DNA of 64,000 nucleotides from Oceanotoga teriensis (GCF_003148465.1 NZ_QGGI01000003.1:27940-91939); one strand, 5' to 3'. Positions 26,828 through 36,513 are shown, counted from the first letter of the stretch. Program-made: numbers and translations. The notes: generated from the sequence alone by a model not told the origin.

Positions 26828-28063
26828 TCAATTATTTTTAGGTGGATTTATTTTTAAAGGTAATTTGATTAAAGTTTTTGTACCATAGCCCATTTCAGAA
26901 GTCATATCTATAGATCCTTTTAAGGATTTGATAGTTTTTTTAACTATTGCAAGACCAAGACCGCTACCAGGCTTATCTTTTGATAATCTATAAAAAGGCT
27001 TAAAAATATCTTTTAATTTATTTTCAGGAATTCCAGGTCCAGAATCATCAACTTCGATTGAAAACAATTTTGTACCTTCATTATATGAAATATTTATATC
27101 TACATACCCATAATCTGTATATTTTACAGAATTTCCTATAATATTTACAAGTATTTGTCTGAGTTTAGTTCCATCAGTTATTATATTTTCAGGAATTTCA
27201 GTCTTATAATTTATATTGAGTTCAACATCAGGAGAAGTCATTGGTTCAACGATGGAAATAGATTCAAATAAAATTTGTTTAAATTTGATTTGTTCAATTT
27301 TCATTTTAGTTTGTCTATTCAATTTATTGAAAGTAGAAATATCATCTATTAAAGAATTTAAATGTTTTGCAGAAGCATAGACTTTTCTCATGAATCTACG
27401 CATATCTTGAGGTTCTATGTCATCATCAGATAAAACAGTTTCTGAAAAACCAATGATTGAGGTCAATGGAGTTCTTAACTCATGAGTTATAAAACTCAAG
27501 TATACACTATTCAATTCATTGGCTTCTTTTTCTTTATCTCTTAAATTTCTTAAAGACAAAAAAGTAGATGCAAGGTTTGAAAAAACTTTTAACATTTTTT
27601 TAGAGTTATCAGAAAATTTTTCTAATTTAAAATTATCTATGTATAAATGTCCAACTATTTTATTTTTAATTCTTAAAGGAGAAATTATTGTTACTATTTC
27701 TTTATGCTCGCTATGAAGCTTAGAACTTAGTTCAAAAACATTTTTTCTTTTATTATAATTTGATATATTATGAACTTCATGAACTTCTTCATCCATATGA
27801 TTTTTTATATAGGATTCTTCAAAAGGAATTTCCATGTTATTTAAAAGTTCTTCATCATATAAATAACCTGCAACTGCTTTATATAGAGTTCCTTCTATTT
27901 TCCATATAGAACCGCTTTCAGCTTCAGGAATACTTTTTATTGCTACATCAAGTAATTTGTTCATAAAGTCTTTTTCTGTTTCTTCTCCTGTTATCTTTTG
28001 AAACAATTCAGACATATCTTCAAACCCTTGCATATAATTTTTAATTTCTTGATTTGAATCCAT
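26828..28063 (-). CDS. GAF-domain sensor histidine kinase
   Basis: A 411-residue kinase without membrane segments, so a cytoplasmic sensor. Residues about 25-175 form a GAF-like sensing domain, followed by a HisKA domain with phospho-acceptor His194 in FITHELRTPLTS and an HATPase domain (N-box NIIGNSVKYT, G1 DDSGPGIP, G2 GSGLGLAIVKK). No response regulator is adjacent, so its partner is elsewhere. The start is placed at ATG 28063 because GGGGGGA lies ten bases upstream; an in-frame TTG at 28081 precedes that site. A palindrome and an extended -10 lie upstream. Confidence 0.9.
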   Translation of the reverse strand: MDSNQEIKNYMQGFEDMSELFQKITGEETEKDFMNKLLDVAIKSIPEAESGSIWKIEGTLYKAVAGYLYDEELLNNMEIPFEESYIKNHMDEEVHEVHNISNYNKRKNVFELSSKLHSEHKEIVTIISPLRIKNKIVGHLYIDNFKLEKFSDNSKKMLKVFSNLASTFLSLRNLRDKEKEANELNSVYLSFITHELRTPLTSIIGFSETVLSDDDIEPQDMRRFMRKVYASAKHLNSLIDDISTFNKLNRQTKMKIEQIKFKQILFESISIVEPMTSPDVELNINYKTEIPENIITDGTKLRQILVNIIGNSVKYTDYGYVDINISYNEGTKLFSIEVDDSGPGIPENKLKDIFKPFYRLSKDKPGSGLGLAIVKKTIKSLKGSIDMTSEMGYGTKTLIKLPLKINPPKNN

Positions 28064-28102
28064 TTCAGTATTTCCCCCCAAAAATTAGAATTCTTTTTGC
28101 TT

Positions 28103-28118
28103 GTACAAAAAATTGTAC
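28103..28118. promoter_or_regulatory. Palindrome in the histidine kinase leader
   Basis: GTACAA-AAAA-TTGTAC is a perfect 16-bp inverted repeat between the extended -10 and the start codon of the kinase. It could be a repressor site or a small mRNA hairpin; no regulator can be assigned. Confidence 0.45.
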
Positions 28119-28129
28119 TATTAATATAT

Positions 28130-28138
28130 ATTATACCA
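28130..28138 (-). promoter_or_regulatory. Extended -10 promoter of the histidine kinase
   Basis: On the minus strand the sequence reads TGG-TATAAT, a perfect extended -10 about 70 bases before the kinase start codon. No clear -35 was found. Confidence 0.55.
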
Positions 28139-28159
28139 CTCTTTGCTTAAAAATTAAAA

Positions 28160-29902
28160 TTATTTTTTTCTTTTATTAACATTTTTCGTCTTTTTTTTAT
28201 TAAAATCATTATTTGTATATACATCTTTAAATTTAACACGAGTTTTTTCATCTTTTTCTATGTAAATTTTTTTTCCTTCAAGATTAAGATTTGTATAATA
28301 CATAGTTGTTGAATTAGTTGAAGGAGTAGGCGTAAAAATTTGAACATCATTTGGTACAAAGCCGAAAGAATTTTTTATTCTATTTTTAGAATTTTCTTCC
28401 ATTTCTTTATTAGAGCCGGGATGAGCGGCAATTAAATAAGCAGAAAATTTTGTATTTAAATTTAATTTTTTCCCTTCATTTCTTAGATCGTTTATGAATT
28501 TTTCTGTTAAATCAAAAGATGGTTTGTTCATAAGTTTTAAAACTTCATCATCTGCATGTTCAGGGGCTATTTTAAATCTTCCAGGAATATGTTTTTTTAT
28601 CAAATTTTTTAAAAACTTCATTCCATATTTTTTATCTTTATATATCAAATCAACTCTTATGCCAGAAGATATAAAAACTTTTTTAACGCCTTTAACTTTC
28701 TCAACAGAATTTAGTAATTCGATATATTTTGAATGATCTGGAGATAAAGAATTACAGAATTCATAACCAATACAAGATTTTTCTTTACAAGCACCTAATT
28801 CTATCTTTTTTTTGCAATCATATCCATACATATTGGCTGTTGGACCACCAACATCGCTTATTATTCCATTAAAATTTTTTTGAGAAGAAATTATTTCAGC
28901 TTCTTTTATTATTGATTCTGGACTACGACTTTGTATAGTTCTTCCTTGATGTAAAGTTAAAGCACAAAAATTACATTCGCCATAACATCCTCTATGAGAA
29001 GTTATTGAATTTTTAACTGTATCAAAAGATTTAACATAACCTTTTTTTAATTCAGAGGGAGCAACTTGTCTTGTATATTTTAATGAATATACTTCATCCA
29101 TTTCTTGAGTTGTTAAACAATATTGAGGAGGATTTTGAATAACATATCTATTAAAGTGTTTTTGGATAATACCTTTTGCATTTAAAGGGTCTGTTTCTTT
29201 TTGAAAAGTTTTAAAAGCTAAAAAATATTTTTGTTTATCTTTTTTAACTTCTTCGAGTGAAGGAATATTTATGAAATCATAATTATTTGGCATTTCAGAT
29301 TTCCAATAAACTATACCCCTCAAAGATTTACAATCTTCAATTGTTCCACCATTTTTAAATATATTACCGATTTCTATTATAGTTTTTTCTCCCATTCCAT
29401 AAACAATTAAATCTGCCTTTGAGTCAAGTAATATAGAATTTTTTACTTTATTCTGCCACCAATCATAATGAGCCATTCTCCTTAAAGAGGCTTCTATTCC
29501 GCCCAAAATTATAGGTTTGTTAAAATATTGTTTTATGAGATTAGAATAGACAATACTTGCTCTATCAGGTCTTTTACCGAATTCGGTATTTGGAGAATAA
29601 AAGTCTGTTTTTCTTTTCTTTCTTGATGCAGTATAATTAGAAACCATTGAATCAAGGTTTCCTCCAGAAACACCAAAAAAATACTTAGGTTCGCCAAGTT
29701 TTTTAATATCTTTTTCACTTTTCCAATCTGGTTGTGAAATAACCCCAACTTTTAAACCACAAATATCTTTTAATACCCTTGCTATTATGGCTACGCCAAA
29801 AGATGGGTGATCAACAAAAGAATCACCAGATATAAGTATTACATCTAATTGTTTTATTCCTAAACTATTCATTTCTTCTTTCGTTGTTGGAATATCAAAC
29901 AT
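28160..29902 (-). CDS. ygiQ: YgiQ-family radical SAM protein
   Basis: A 580-residue member of the UPF0313/YgiQ family. The radical SAM cluster motif CxxxCxxC is in HRGCYGECNFCALTLHQG. The N-terminal segment (VILISGDSFVDHPSFGVAIIARVL) and the ILGGIEASLRRMAHYDWW block are characteristic of the family. A second cysteine group (CKKK..CKEKSCIGYEFC) lies after the core. The reaction catalysed is not known. The C-terminus is very Lys/Asn-rich. It is the downstream neighbour of tRNA-Asp on the same strand but is separated from it by a terminator. Confidence 0.9.
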   Translation of the reverse strand: MFDIPTTKEEMNSLGIKQLDVILISGDSFVDHPSFGVAIIARVLKDICGLKVGVISQPDWKSEKDIKKLGEPKYFFGVSGGNLDSMVSNYTASRKKRKTDFYSPNTEFGKRPDRASIVYSNLIKQYFNKPIILGGIEASLRRMAHYDWWQNKVKNSILLDSKADLIVYGMGEKTIIEIGNIFKNGGTIEDCKSLRGIVYWKSEMPNNYDFINIPSLEEVKKDKQKYFLAFKTFQKETDPLNAKGIIQKHFNRYVIQNPPQYCLTTQEMDEVYSLKYTRQVAPSELKKGYVKSFDTVKNSITSHRGCYGECNFCALTLHQGRTIQSRSPESIIKEAEIISSQKNFNGIISDVGGPTANMYGYDCKKKIELGACKEKSCIGYEFCNSLSPDHSKYIELLNSVEKVKGVKKVFISSGIRVDLIYKDKKYGMKFLKNLIKKHIPGRFKIAPEHADDEVLKLMNKPSFDLTEKFINDLRNEGKKLNLNTKFSAYLIAAHPGSNKEMEENSKNRIKNSFGFVPNDVQIFTPTPSTNSTTMYYTNLNLEGKKIYIEKDEKTRVKFKDVYTNNDFNKKKTKNVNKRKK

Positions 29903-29942
29903 TTAATCAACTCCAAAATTATATATGTATTATATCAAAGAA

Positions 29943-29969
29943 AAGACCTTCTCAAAATGAGAAGGTCTT
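29943..29969 (-). terminator. Terminator downstream of tRNA-Asp
   Basis: AAGACCTTCTC and GAGAAGGTCTT form an 11-bp stem with a five-base loop; on the minus strand it is followed by TTCTTT, just past the tRNA 3' end. Confidence 0.8.
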
Positions 29970-29970
29970 A

Positions 29971-30047
29971 TGGCGGGGACGACGAGATTCGAACTCGCGG
30001 CCACCGGTGTGACAGACCGGCATGATAACCAACTTCACCACGTCCCC
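29971..30047 (-). tRNA. tRNA-Asp (anticodon GTC)
   Basis: A complete 77-base cloverleaf on the minus strand. The acceptor stem pairs GGGGACG with CGTCCCC, the anticodon loop CTGTCAC carries GTC, and the T-loop is TTCGAAT. The discriminator is G, as required for aspartate identity, and the CCA end is encoded (29973-29971). It has its own promoter upstream and a terminator downstream. Confidence 0.97.
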
Positions 30048-30076
30048 AACACGTAATTGGTTCAATTCCGTAGATT

Positions 30077-30105
30077 ATTTTATCAGAAAAAAGTGTTTTT
30101 GTAAA
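30077..30105 (-). promoter_or_regulatory. Promoter of tRNA-Asp
   Basis: On the minus strand: TTTACA (30105-30100), 17 bases, TAAAAT (30082-30077), about 30 bases before the tRNA 5' end. Confidence 0.65.
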
Positions 30106-30248
30106 GGGGTTAATGTATCTAAAAGGTAACAAAAATATTTTCTATAGTTAATTTTAAAACATATTAAAAAAGATATTTAATAATAAAATAAAATGAAGTA
30201 AATTTTTAAGTCAAAAAAAGTATTATAAATATTTGTATGAAATAAGTA

Positions 30249-30257
30249 TGCTATAAT
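30249..30257 (+). promoter_or_regulatory. Extended -10 promoter of the metallophosphoesterase
   Basis: TGC-TATAAT, a perfect extended -10, lies 36 bases before the start codon; no clear -35 is present at 17 bases. Confidence 0.55.
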
Positions 30258-30293
30258 AAAAAATGGACATATTTTTAAATTTGGGGGAAGAAT

Positions 30294-31460
30294 ATGAAAG
30301 TATATATAAGTGATCTTCATATTGGTGATGGTGAATCTAAAGATGATTTCATATATGATTCGAAATTGATAAAATTATTAAATGAAATAAATCATCAAAA
30401 CAATGAACTTTATATAGTTGGTGATTTTATTGAATTGATGGATGCAAAAAATAAAAAATATTTATTGGATACAGTAGATCAATATATTAAAGAATATGAT
30501 TATTCACTATTAGATGAAATATATTTAAGTCATAAAAAACTTTTTGATAAGTTTAAAGAAATCAGCAAAAATGTAAAAGTAAGATATATAGTTGGAAATC
30601 ATGATTATTATTTATTATTTGATCCTAAATTAAGAGAAAAGGTTTGTCAAATATGTGGGAATATGGAAATAATTCCTTATTATTATGATGAACTACTTGA
30701 AATATTTATTATACATGGAAATCAATTTGATGTTATAAATAGATTAAAATATGATGAAAAAAACAGAATAATACCTTCTTTTGGGGAGTATATGGTCAAA
30801 TATATGAGTAATAATTTTGATAATTCTCTTGAAGGAATTTTACCAGATGATTTAATATCGGATTATGATAATATATCTCCTCAGCTAGATGTTTTCCAAT
30901 GGCTTGAATATGTGAATGAAAAATATAAAATAGGTTATGATTTAAAATCAAAATGGGTTGAATCATTTATAGACTTAATAAGAACAAAACAAGTAAAAAA
31001 ATGGCTTAAAATAAATTTTCCAGCTTGGCATGTATTCACAAACCTTTTTGTGAATAAAATAGGTGGAATGGAATTTGGAGAAGCAATTGTTAGAAGTATA
31101 ATGTTTTTTCGTGGAACTAAAAAATCAGATCATTACTTGAAAGTGGCAAAAAAACTAATAAAAGAAAATTTTATAATTCAAAAAGAAAATCTTATAGGGT
31201 ATAGTTCAAAAGATATAATAATACCAAAAAATAATATAAAAGGACTTATAATGGGACATAATCATAAACCAAGTTTTAATGTCTTTACTGGGAATCCTAT
31301 GAAATTCTATGCTAATACTGGAGCTTGGAAACATACTGTAACTAAAAATTATGGTATTGATTCTTCAGAATTTATAAGGAAAAATTTAATATCTTATCTT
31401 ACAATTATAGAAAAAAAGAAAAAATTAGATATAAAATTAAATACGGAACAAATATTTTAA
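30294..31460 (+). CDS. Calcineurin-like metallophosphoesterase
   Basis: A 388-residue phosphoesterase. All five metal-binding blocks are present in order: SDLHIGDG (Asp7, His9), VGDFIEL, VGNHDYY, IIHGNQFD and GHNHKP. It lacks a signal peptide. The order and spacing resemble UDP-2,3-diacylglucosamine hydrolase-like and similar large-insert phosphoesterases, but the long insert between the fourth and fifth blocks (about residues 150-320) is unusual and the substrate cannot be told. GGGGGAAG is the ribosome site. It probably forms an operon with the binding protein 16 bases downstream. Confidence 0.85.
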   Translation: MKVYISDLHIGDGESKDDFIYDSKLIKLLNEINHQNNELYIVGDFIELMDAKNKKYLLDTVDQYIKEYDYSLLDEIYLSHKKLFDKFKEISKNVKVRYIVGNHDYYLLFDPKLREKVCQICGNMEIIPYYYDELLEIFIIHGNQFDVINRLKYDEKNRIIPSFGEYMVKYMSNNFDNSLEGILPDDLISDYDNISPQLDVFQWLEYVNEKYKIGYDLKSKWVESFIDLIRTKQVKKWLKINFPAWHVFTNLFVNKIGGMEFGEAIVRSIMFFRGTKKSDHYLKVAKKLIKENFIIQKENLIGYSSKDIIIPKNNIKGLIMGHNHKPSFNVFTGNPMKFYANTGAWKHTVTKNYGIDSSEFIRKNLISYLTIIEKKKKLDIKLNTEQIF

Positions 31461-31476
31461 ATGGGGAGGAAATATA

Positions 31477-32361
31477 ATGAAAAAGATATTTTTAATGTTT
31501 TTTATGATTATAAGTTTATTGGGAATGGCTTTTAATTTTTATAATCCACTTGGGCCAACACTTCTTCCGGCTGCGGGAATATATAATACAGACATAGAAA
31601 ATCTTGAAAAAGGCTATTGGAAAAATATAGATGAAGCACAAACATTACTTTTAAAAGGTCAAGCAGATTTTATAGTTTTACCTGTTGCACTCGGTGCTCA
31701 AATAATAGATAAAGGGGCAAATTATAAACTCGCTGGGGTATCTTTATGGAAAACATTTTCTCTTGTTGGAAAAACAGATATAAAAAGTATAAAAGAACTT
31801 GAAAATAAAGAAATACTCACAATACACGGACCTGGTCAGACTGGAGATCTTGTTTTAAAAATATTGAAAGAAGAAAAAGATATGAATTTTAATATTGTTT
31901 ATGTGAAAAATGGTGCTGATATAATTCAAATGCTTGCTTCTGGAAAATATTCATATGCTGTTTTACCAGAACCATTTGTATCACTTGCTGAAGTTAAAAC
32001 ATCTGGAAAGATAAAACCTATATTGGATATAGAAAATTTATATGCAAATTTAACTGGTCAATTTGCAAGAATCCCTGTTGCAGGATTGTTTGTAAAAAAT
32101 GGAATAGATCAAGAATATGCTGATAAAATCATAAAAGAATACGAAAAATCTTCAAACGAATATTTCAAAAATAATCAAGATAAAGCAATAGAATTTGTTT
32201 TTGAAGTTATGAATGGAAAGATGCCAAAGGCTGTTTTAAAAAAAGCAGCTAATAGATCTTATATAAAATATATAGAAGATGAAGATTCTGTTATGAAATA
32301 TTTTGAAGTGTTAAAAAAATATGGAATACTTGAAAACTACTCAGAAAGAATCTTTTTTTAA
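31477..32361 (+). CDS. ABC transporter substrate-binding protein (NMT1/SsuA-like), orphan
   Basis: A 294-residue exported binding protein. A signal peptide (MKKIFLMFFMIISLLGMAFNF) is followed by a type II periplasmic-binding fold of the NMT1/THI5-SsuA kind, with the usual EAQTLLLKGQADFIVLPVALGAQ and YAVLPEPFVSLA blocks. No lipobox is seen. No permease or ATPase is nearby, so the transporter partner must lie elsewhere or the protein serves another role. The ligand is unknown; the family binds thiamine precursors, sulfonates, nitrate and similar small molecules. Confidence 0.8.
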   Translation: MKKIFLMFFMIISLLGMAFNFYNPLGPTLLPAAGIYNTDIENLEKGYWKNIDEAQTLLLKGQADFIVLPVALGAQIIDKGANYKLAGVSLWKTFSLVGKTDIKSIKELENKEILTIHGPGQTGDLVLKILKEEKDMNFNIVYVKNGADIIQMLASGKYSYAVLPEPFVSLAEVKTSGKIKPILDIENLYANLTGQFARIPVAGLFVKNGIDQEYADKIIKEYEKSSNEYFKNNQDKAIEFVFEVMNGKMPKAVLKKAANRSYIKYIEDEDSVMKYFEVLKKYGILENYSERIFF

Positions 32362-32395
32362 TTAATAATTTTAAAACAACGTTTTATTATTTATG

Positions 32396-32424
32396 TTTTC
32401 AATTTAACACAATTCAGATATAAT
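32396..32424 (+). promoter_or_regulatory. Promoter of ppdK
   Basis: TTTTCA (32396-32401), 17 bases, TATAAT (32419-32424). The -10 is perfect and the -35 partial. It leaves a leader of about 100 bases before ppdK in which I see no strong structure. Confidence 0.55.
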
Positions 32425-32528
32425 TGAATTGCTCAGTATGGGTGTTTTAATTAACTTTAATATTACTTTTAATATATATTTCTCATGCATGTATATATTT
32501 GCAAACCTAAGAATTGGGAGGGAAAAAG

Positions 32529-35189
32529 ATGGCTAAGAAGTACGTTTATTCCTGGGGCGACGGTAAAGCCGAAGGAAGCGGAAAGTTAAAAGATTTACTC
32601 GGAGGTAAGGGTGCTAACCTCGCAGAAATGTCAAGATTAGGAGTACCAGTTCCTCCAGGTTTCACGATAACAACAGAGATGTGTAGATTTTACTGGGAAA
32701 ATGGTCAAAAACTTCCTGAAATATTAAAAGAAGAAGCTGGAATAGCTTTAAAAAATTTAGAAAAATTGTCAGGTAAAAAATTTGGAGATGCAAATAATCC
32801 ATTATTAGTATCAGTTAGATCAGGTGCCGCAATATCTATGCCTGGTATGATGGACACAATTTTAAACCTTGGTTTAAATGATGAAGTTGCAGATGGATTG
32901 GCTAAATTGACAAATAATCCAAGATTTGCATGGGATTCATATAGAAGATTTATGCAAATGTTGGGAGATGTTGCACTTGGAATTGAACATGAAAAATTTG
33001 AAGAAAAATTAAACGAAATAAAAGCTAAAAAGGGTGTAAAGAATGATCTCGATTTAGATTCTGATGATCTTCATGAAGTAGTTAAGTTATATAAAGAAGT
33101 TTACAGATCAGAAGGTAAAGAATTTCCACAAGAACCTGTAGAACAATTATGGGTTGCAGTAGAAGCTGTATTTGCTTCATGGAATAATAAAAGAGCAATT
33201 AAATATAGAGAGATAAATGGAATGGATAAAATGGGCCTTTTGGGAACAGCAGTAAATGTTCAAATGATGGCTTTTGGTAATATGGGTGAATCATCTGGTA
33301 CAGGAGTTGCTTTCACAAGAAATCCTAATACTGGTGAAGATAAAACTTATGGAGAATTCTTATTGAATGCACAAGGAGAAGACGTTGTTGCTGGTATAAG
33401 AACACCTCAACCTTTAGATCAGTTAAAAGAAATAAATCCAGAAGTACATAAAGAATTAATAGATACAATGAATAGACTTGAAACAGTTTTCAAAGATATG
33501 CAAGATATAGAATTTACAATTGAAAATGGAAAACTTTATTTCTTACAAACAAGAAATGGTAAGAGAACAGCAGCTGCAGCAGTTAAAATAGCTGTTGATA
33601 TGGTAAATGAAGGATTAATAACAAAAGGAACAGCAGTTACAAGAGTAAAACCTGCTGATATCGAAAAGTTATTACATCCAACATTTGATATTGAAGAATT
33701 AAATAAAGCAGAATATTTTGGAAAAGGTCTTCCAGCATCTCCAGGAGCAGCAACAGGTATGGCTGTTTTCAATGCTGATGATGCAGAAGCTAAAGCTAAA
33801 GAAGGTCTTCCTGTTATATTAATAAGACCAGAAACATCTCCAGAAGATATTGGGGGTATGGATGCAGCTGAAGCTATATTAACATCAACTGGTGGAATGA
33901 CATCACATGCTGCTGTTGTTGCCAGAGGAATGGGTAAAACAGCTGTTGTTGGTGCAGAAAACATAGTTATAAATGATAAAGCAAAAACAGCTATTTCAAA
34001 TGGTATAACTATAAAAGAAGGCGATTGGTTATCAATCGAAGGTACTGAAGGTAAAGTATTTGCTGGAAAAATTAAAACAATAAAACCAACAGGACTTGAA
34101 GGCGACATAAAAACATTATTAGATTTTGCAGATGAAGTTTCTGATCTTGGAGTAAGAGCTAATGCCGATATACCAAGAGATGCAAAAATAGCAAGAGAAT
34201 TTGGTGCAAGAGGAATAGGTCTATGTAGAACAGAACATATGTTCTTCGAAGGCGATAGAATAAAGAAAATGAGAAGAATGATCGTATCTAAAACAAAAGA
34301 ACAGAGAGAAGCAGCATTAGCAGAATTATTACCTGTTCAAAAAGAAGATTTCAAGGGATTGTTCGAATCAATGGAAGGTTATGCAGTAACAATCAGACTT
34401 CTTGACCCACCATTACATGAATTTGTTCCTCATGAAGATGCAGCAATTAAAGATGTTGCGGAAAGTGTTGGAATAACTGAAGAAGAATTGAGAAAAGTTA
34501 TAGATGATTTAGAAGAATTCAACCCAATGATGGGACATAGAGGAGTTAGACTTGCTGTAACTTATCCAGAAATTGCAGAAATGCAGATAAAAGCTATAAT
34601 GCTTGCGGCAATTGAAATGGTTAAAGAAGGCAAAAAAGTAAAACCAGAAATAATGATTCCTCTTGTTGGAAATGTAAAAGAATTTACATTATTGAGAAAT
34701 TCAGCAGAAGAAATAATAAAAAATCTATTAAAAGAACATCAAGTAGATGTTGAATATAAAATAGGTACAATGATTGAAGTTCCAAGAGCTACAGTTACTG
34801 CAGATCAAATTGGAGAAAATGCAGATTTCTTTAGCTTTGGTACAAATGATTTAACACAGCTAAGTTTAGGATTCTCAAGAGATGACTATGGAAAATACAT
34901 AGGAGATTATCTTGAAAAGGGAATATATGATTCCGATCCATTCCAACATATAGATAGAAATGGAGTTGGAAGATTGATAAAAACAGCTGTAGATTTAGGT
35001 AGAGGTGCAAATCCACATATTAAATTAGGTGTTTGTGGTGAACATGGTGGAGATCCAGAATCAGTAGAATTTTGTCATCTTGTTGGCCTCGATTATGTAA
35101 GTTGTTCTCCATATAGAGTTCCAGTAGCAAGACTTGCTGCTGCACAAGCTGCTGTTGAATTCAGAAGAGGAAAAAAGGTTAATTACTAA
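32529..35189 (+). CDS. ppdK: Pyruvate, phosphate dikinase
   Basis: An 886-residue PPDK, which interconverts pyruvate, ATP and phosphate with PEP, AMP and pyrophosphate. The N-terminal ATP-grasp domain starts KYVYSWGDG with the LLGGKGANLAEM block. The phosphohistidine swivel domain has TGGMTSHAAVVARGMGKTAVVG, and the C-terminal PEP-binding barrel has GLCRTEHMF and the cysteine-containing LGVCGEHGGDP. The start is ATG 32529 after GGGAGGG; an in-frame TTG at 32514 precedes that site. It is monocistronic, with its own promoter and terminator. Its first 35 or so codons use more G/C than the rest. Confidence 0.97.
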   Translation: MAKKYVYSWGDGKAEGSGKLKDLLGGKGANLAEMSRLGVPVPPGFTITTEMCRFYWENGQKLPEILKEEAGIALKNLEKLSGKKFGDANNPLLVSVRSGAAISMPGMMDTILNLGLNDEVADGLAKLTNNPRFAWDSYRRFMQMLGDVALGIEHEKFEEKLNEIKAKKGVKNDLDLDSDDLHEVVKLYKEVYRSEGKEFPQEPVEQLWVAVEAVFASWNNKRAIKYREINGMDKMGLLGTAVNVQMMAFGNMGESSGTGVAFTRNPNTGEDKTYGEFLLNAQGEDVVAGIRTPQPLDQLKEINPEVHKELIDTMNRLETVFKDMQDIEFTIENGKLYFLQTRNGKRTAAAAVKIAVDMVNEGLITKGTAVTRVKPADIEKLLHPTFDIEELNKAEYFGKGLPASPGAATGMAVFNADDAEAKAKEGLPVILIRPETSPEDIGGMDAAEAILTSTGGMTSHAAVVARGMGKTAVVGAENIVINDKAKTAISNGITIKEGDWLSIEGTEGKVFAGKIKTIKPTGLEGDIKTLLDFADEVSDLGVRANADIPRDAKIAREFGARGIGLCRTEHMFFEGDRIKKMRRMIVSKTKEQREAALAELLPVQKEDFKGLFESMEGYAVTIRLLDPPLHEFVPHEDAAIKDVAESVGITEEELRKVIDDLEEFNPMMGHRGVRLAVTYPEIAEMQIKAIMLAAIEMVKEGKKVKPEIMIPLVGNVKEFTLLRNSAEEIIKNLLKEHQVDVEYKIGTMIEVPRATVTADQIGENADFFSFGTNDLTQLSLGFSRDDYGKYIGDYLEKGIYDSDPFQHIDRNGVGRLIKTAVDLGRGANPHIKLGVCGEHGGDPESVEFCHLVGLDYVSCSPYRVPVARLAAAQAAVEFRRGKKVNY

Positions 35190-35200
35190 TATAGAATAAT

Positions 35201-35224
35201 GCGGGGAAATTATCCCCGCTTTTT
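35201..35224 (+). terminator. Terminator of ppdK
   Basis: GCGGGGA and TCCCCGC pair around a five-base loop and are followed by TTTTT. Confidence 0.92.
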
Positions 35225-35269
35225 CTTTAATAACTGCTAATAAGTAAGAAATAAATAACTCAACAAAGG

Positions 35270-35298
35270 TTGAAAAATTTTTCATATAGTTTTATAAT
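35270..35298 (+). promoter_or_regulatory. Promoter of the oadB-korDA operon
   Basis: TTGAAA (35270-35275), 17 bases, TATAAT (35293-35298), 46 bases before the oadB start. Confidence 0.7.
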
Positions 35299-35343
35299 AG
35301 TCTTGAAAATACTTTTTATTTATATATTTTGGGAGGTAAAACG

Positions 35344-36492
35344 ATGGAGCTACAGGAAGGACTAAATTTACTGAGTTTTTTTTCTAACAGTGGATTTGCA
35401 TTTTTAACTTGGCAACATATTTTGATGATATGTCTTGGTTCACTTATAATATATGTTGCTATAGTAAAACATGCAGAACCACTTTTGTTGATCCCTCTTG
35501 GATTTGGGATGATAATGGCAAATATCCCTCCAGAAGTTACAGGAATACTTTCTGCTCCAGAAAATGGACAGGTAGGCGGATTATTATGGTATATAAAACA
35601 AGGAATGGATTTGGGTATATATCCACCTTTAATTTTCTTGGGAATAGGAGCAATAACTGACTTTTCATATCTCATAGCAAATCCAAAATTGGTTCTTTTA
35701 GGTGCTGCGGCACAAGTTGGAATCTTTATATCTTTTATACTCGCAAAGACTATGGGATTTAGTCTTGCAGGGGCTGCATCAATTTCTATAATTGGTGGAG
35801 CAGATGGACCGACATCTATATATTTATCAACTAAGTTTGCACCAGAACTCTTATCCGTAATAGCTGTTGCGGCTTATTCTTATATAGCTTTAATTCCTAT
35901 ACTTCAACCAGTAGTTTCAAAACTCTTGACAACTAAAGAAGAAAGATTGATAAGGATGAAAAGATTAAGAACTGTAAGTAAAAAAGAGAAGATAATATTC
36001 CCTATAATTACTACATTAGTTGTAACTCTAATAGTTCCACAAGCTTTACCTCTTCTTGGAATGTTAATGCTTGGAAATTTACTTAAAGAATCTGGAGTTA
36101 CCTCAAGATTAGCAGAAGCTGCTTCAAGATTTATCTTAGATACAGTTACCATATTGCTCATGGTTTCTGTTGGTGCATCGGCTACTGCTGAAATATTTTT
36201 AACAACTCAAACATTAAAAATAATGCTTTTAGGAGCTACGGCATTTATAATAGCTCTATCTTCAGGGATACTCTTTGCGAAATTAATGAATGTTTTTTCA
36301 AAAGAAAAAGTAAATCCATTGATAGGAGCAGCGGGTGTATCAGCTGTACCAGATTCAGCAAGAGTTGCTCAACAAGTCGCACAATCAGAAGATCCTTCTA
36401 ATTTCATATTAATGCATGCAATGGGTCCAAATGTTGCAGGAGTAATAGGTTCAGCAGTTGCAGCAGGTGTCTTTATAAGTATAATAGGCTAA
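35344..36492 (+). CDS. oadB: Sodium-translocating decarboxylase beta subunit
   Basis: A 382-residue polytopic membrane protein of the OadB/MmdB/GcdB family, the Na+-pumping carboxybiotin decarboxylase subunit. The signature IIGGADGPTSIYLST, with the essential Asp, and the late PNVAGVIGSAVAAG segment are visible, as are about nine hydrophobic segments. The start is ATG 35344 after GGGAGG. The usual partners (carboxyltransferase alpha, biotin carrier, small gamma subunit) are not beside it. Instead it leads two subunits of a 2-oxoacid:ferredoxin oxidoreductase, so its substrate is unclear. Confidence 0.92.
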   Translation: MELQEGLNLLSFFSNSGFAFLTWQHILMICLGSLIIYVAIVKHAEPLLLIPLGFGMIMANIPPEVTGILSAPENGQVGGLLWYIKQGMDLGIYPPLIFLGIGAITDFSYLIANPKLVLLGAAAQVGIFISFILAKTMGFSLAGAASISIIGGADGPTSIYLSTKFAPELLSVIAVAAYSYIALIPILQPVVSKLLTTKEERLIRMKRLRTVSKKEKIIFPIITTLVVTLIVPQALPLLGMLMLGNLLKESGVTSRLAEAASRFILDTVTILLMVSVGASATAEIFLTTQTLKIMLLGATAFIIALSSGILFAKLMNVFSKEKVNPLIGAAGVSAVPDSARVAQQVAQSEDPSNFILMHAMGPNVAGVIGSAVAAGVFISIIG

Positions 36493-36513
36493 AAATAAAA
36501 TGGAGGTGCAGAA

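Noticed and set aside
32362..32528. Riboswitch in the ppdK leader
   Set aside because: The leader is AT-rich with only a CATGCATG palindrome-like stretch and no recognisable aptamer pairing.
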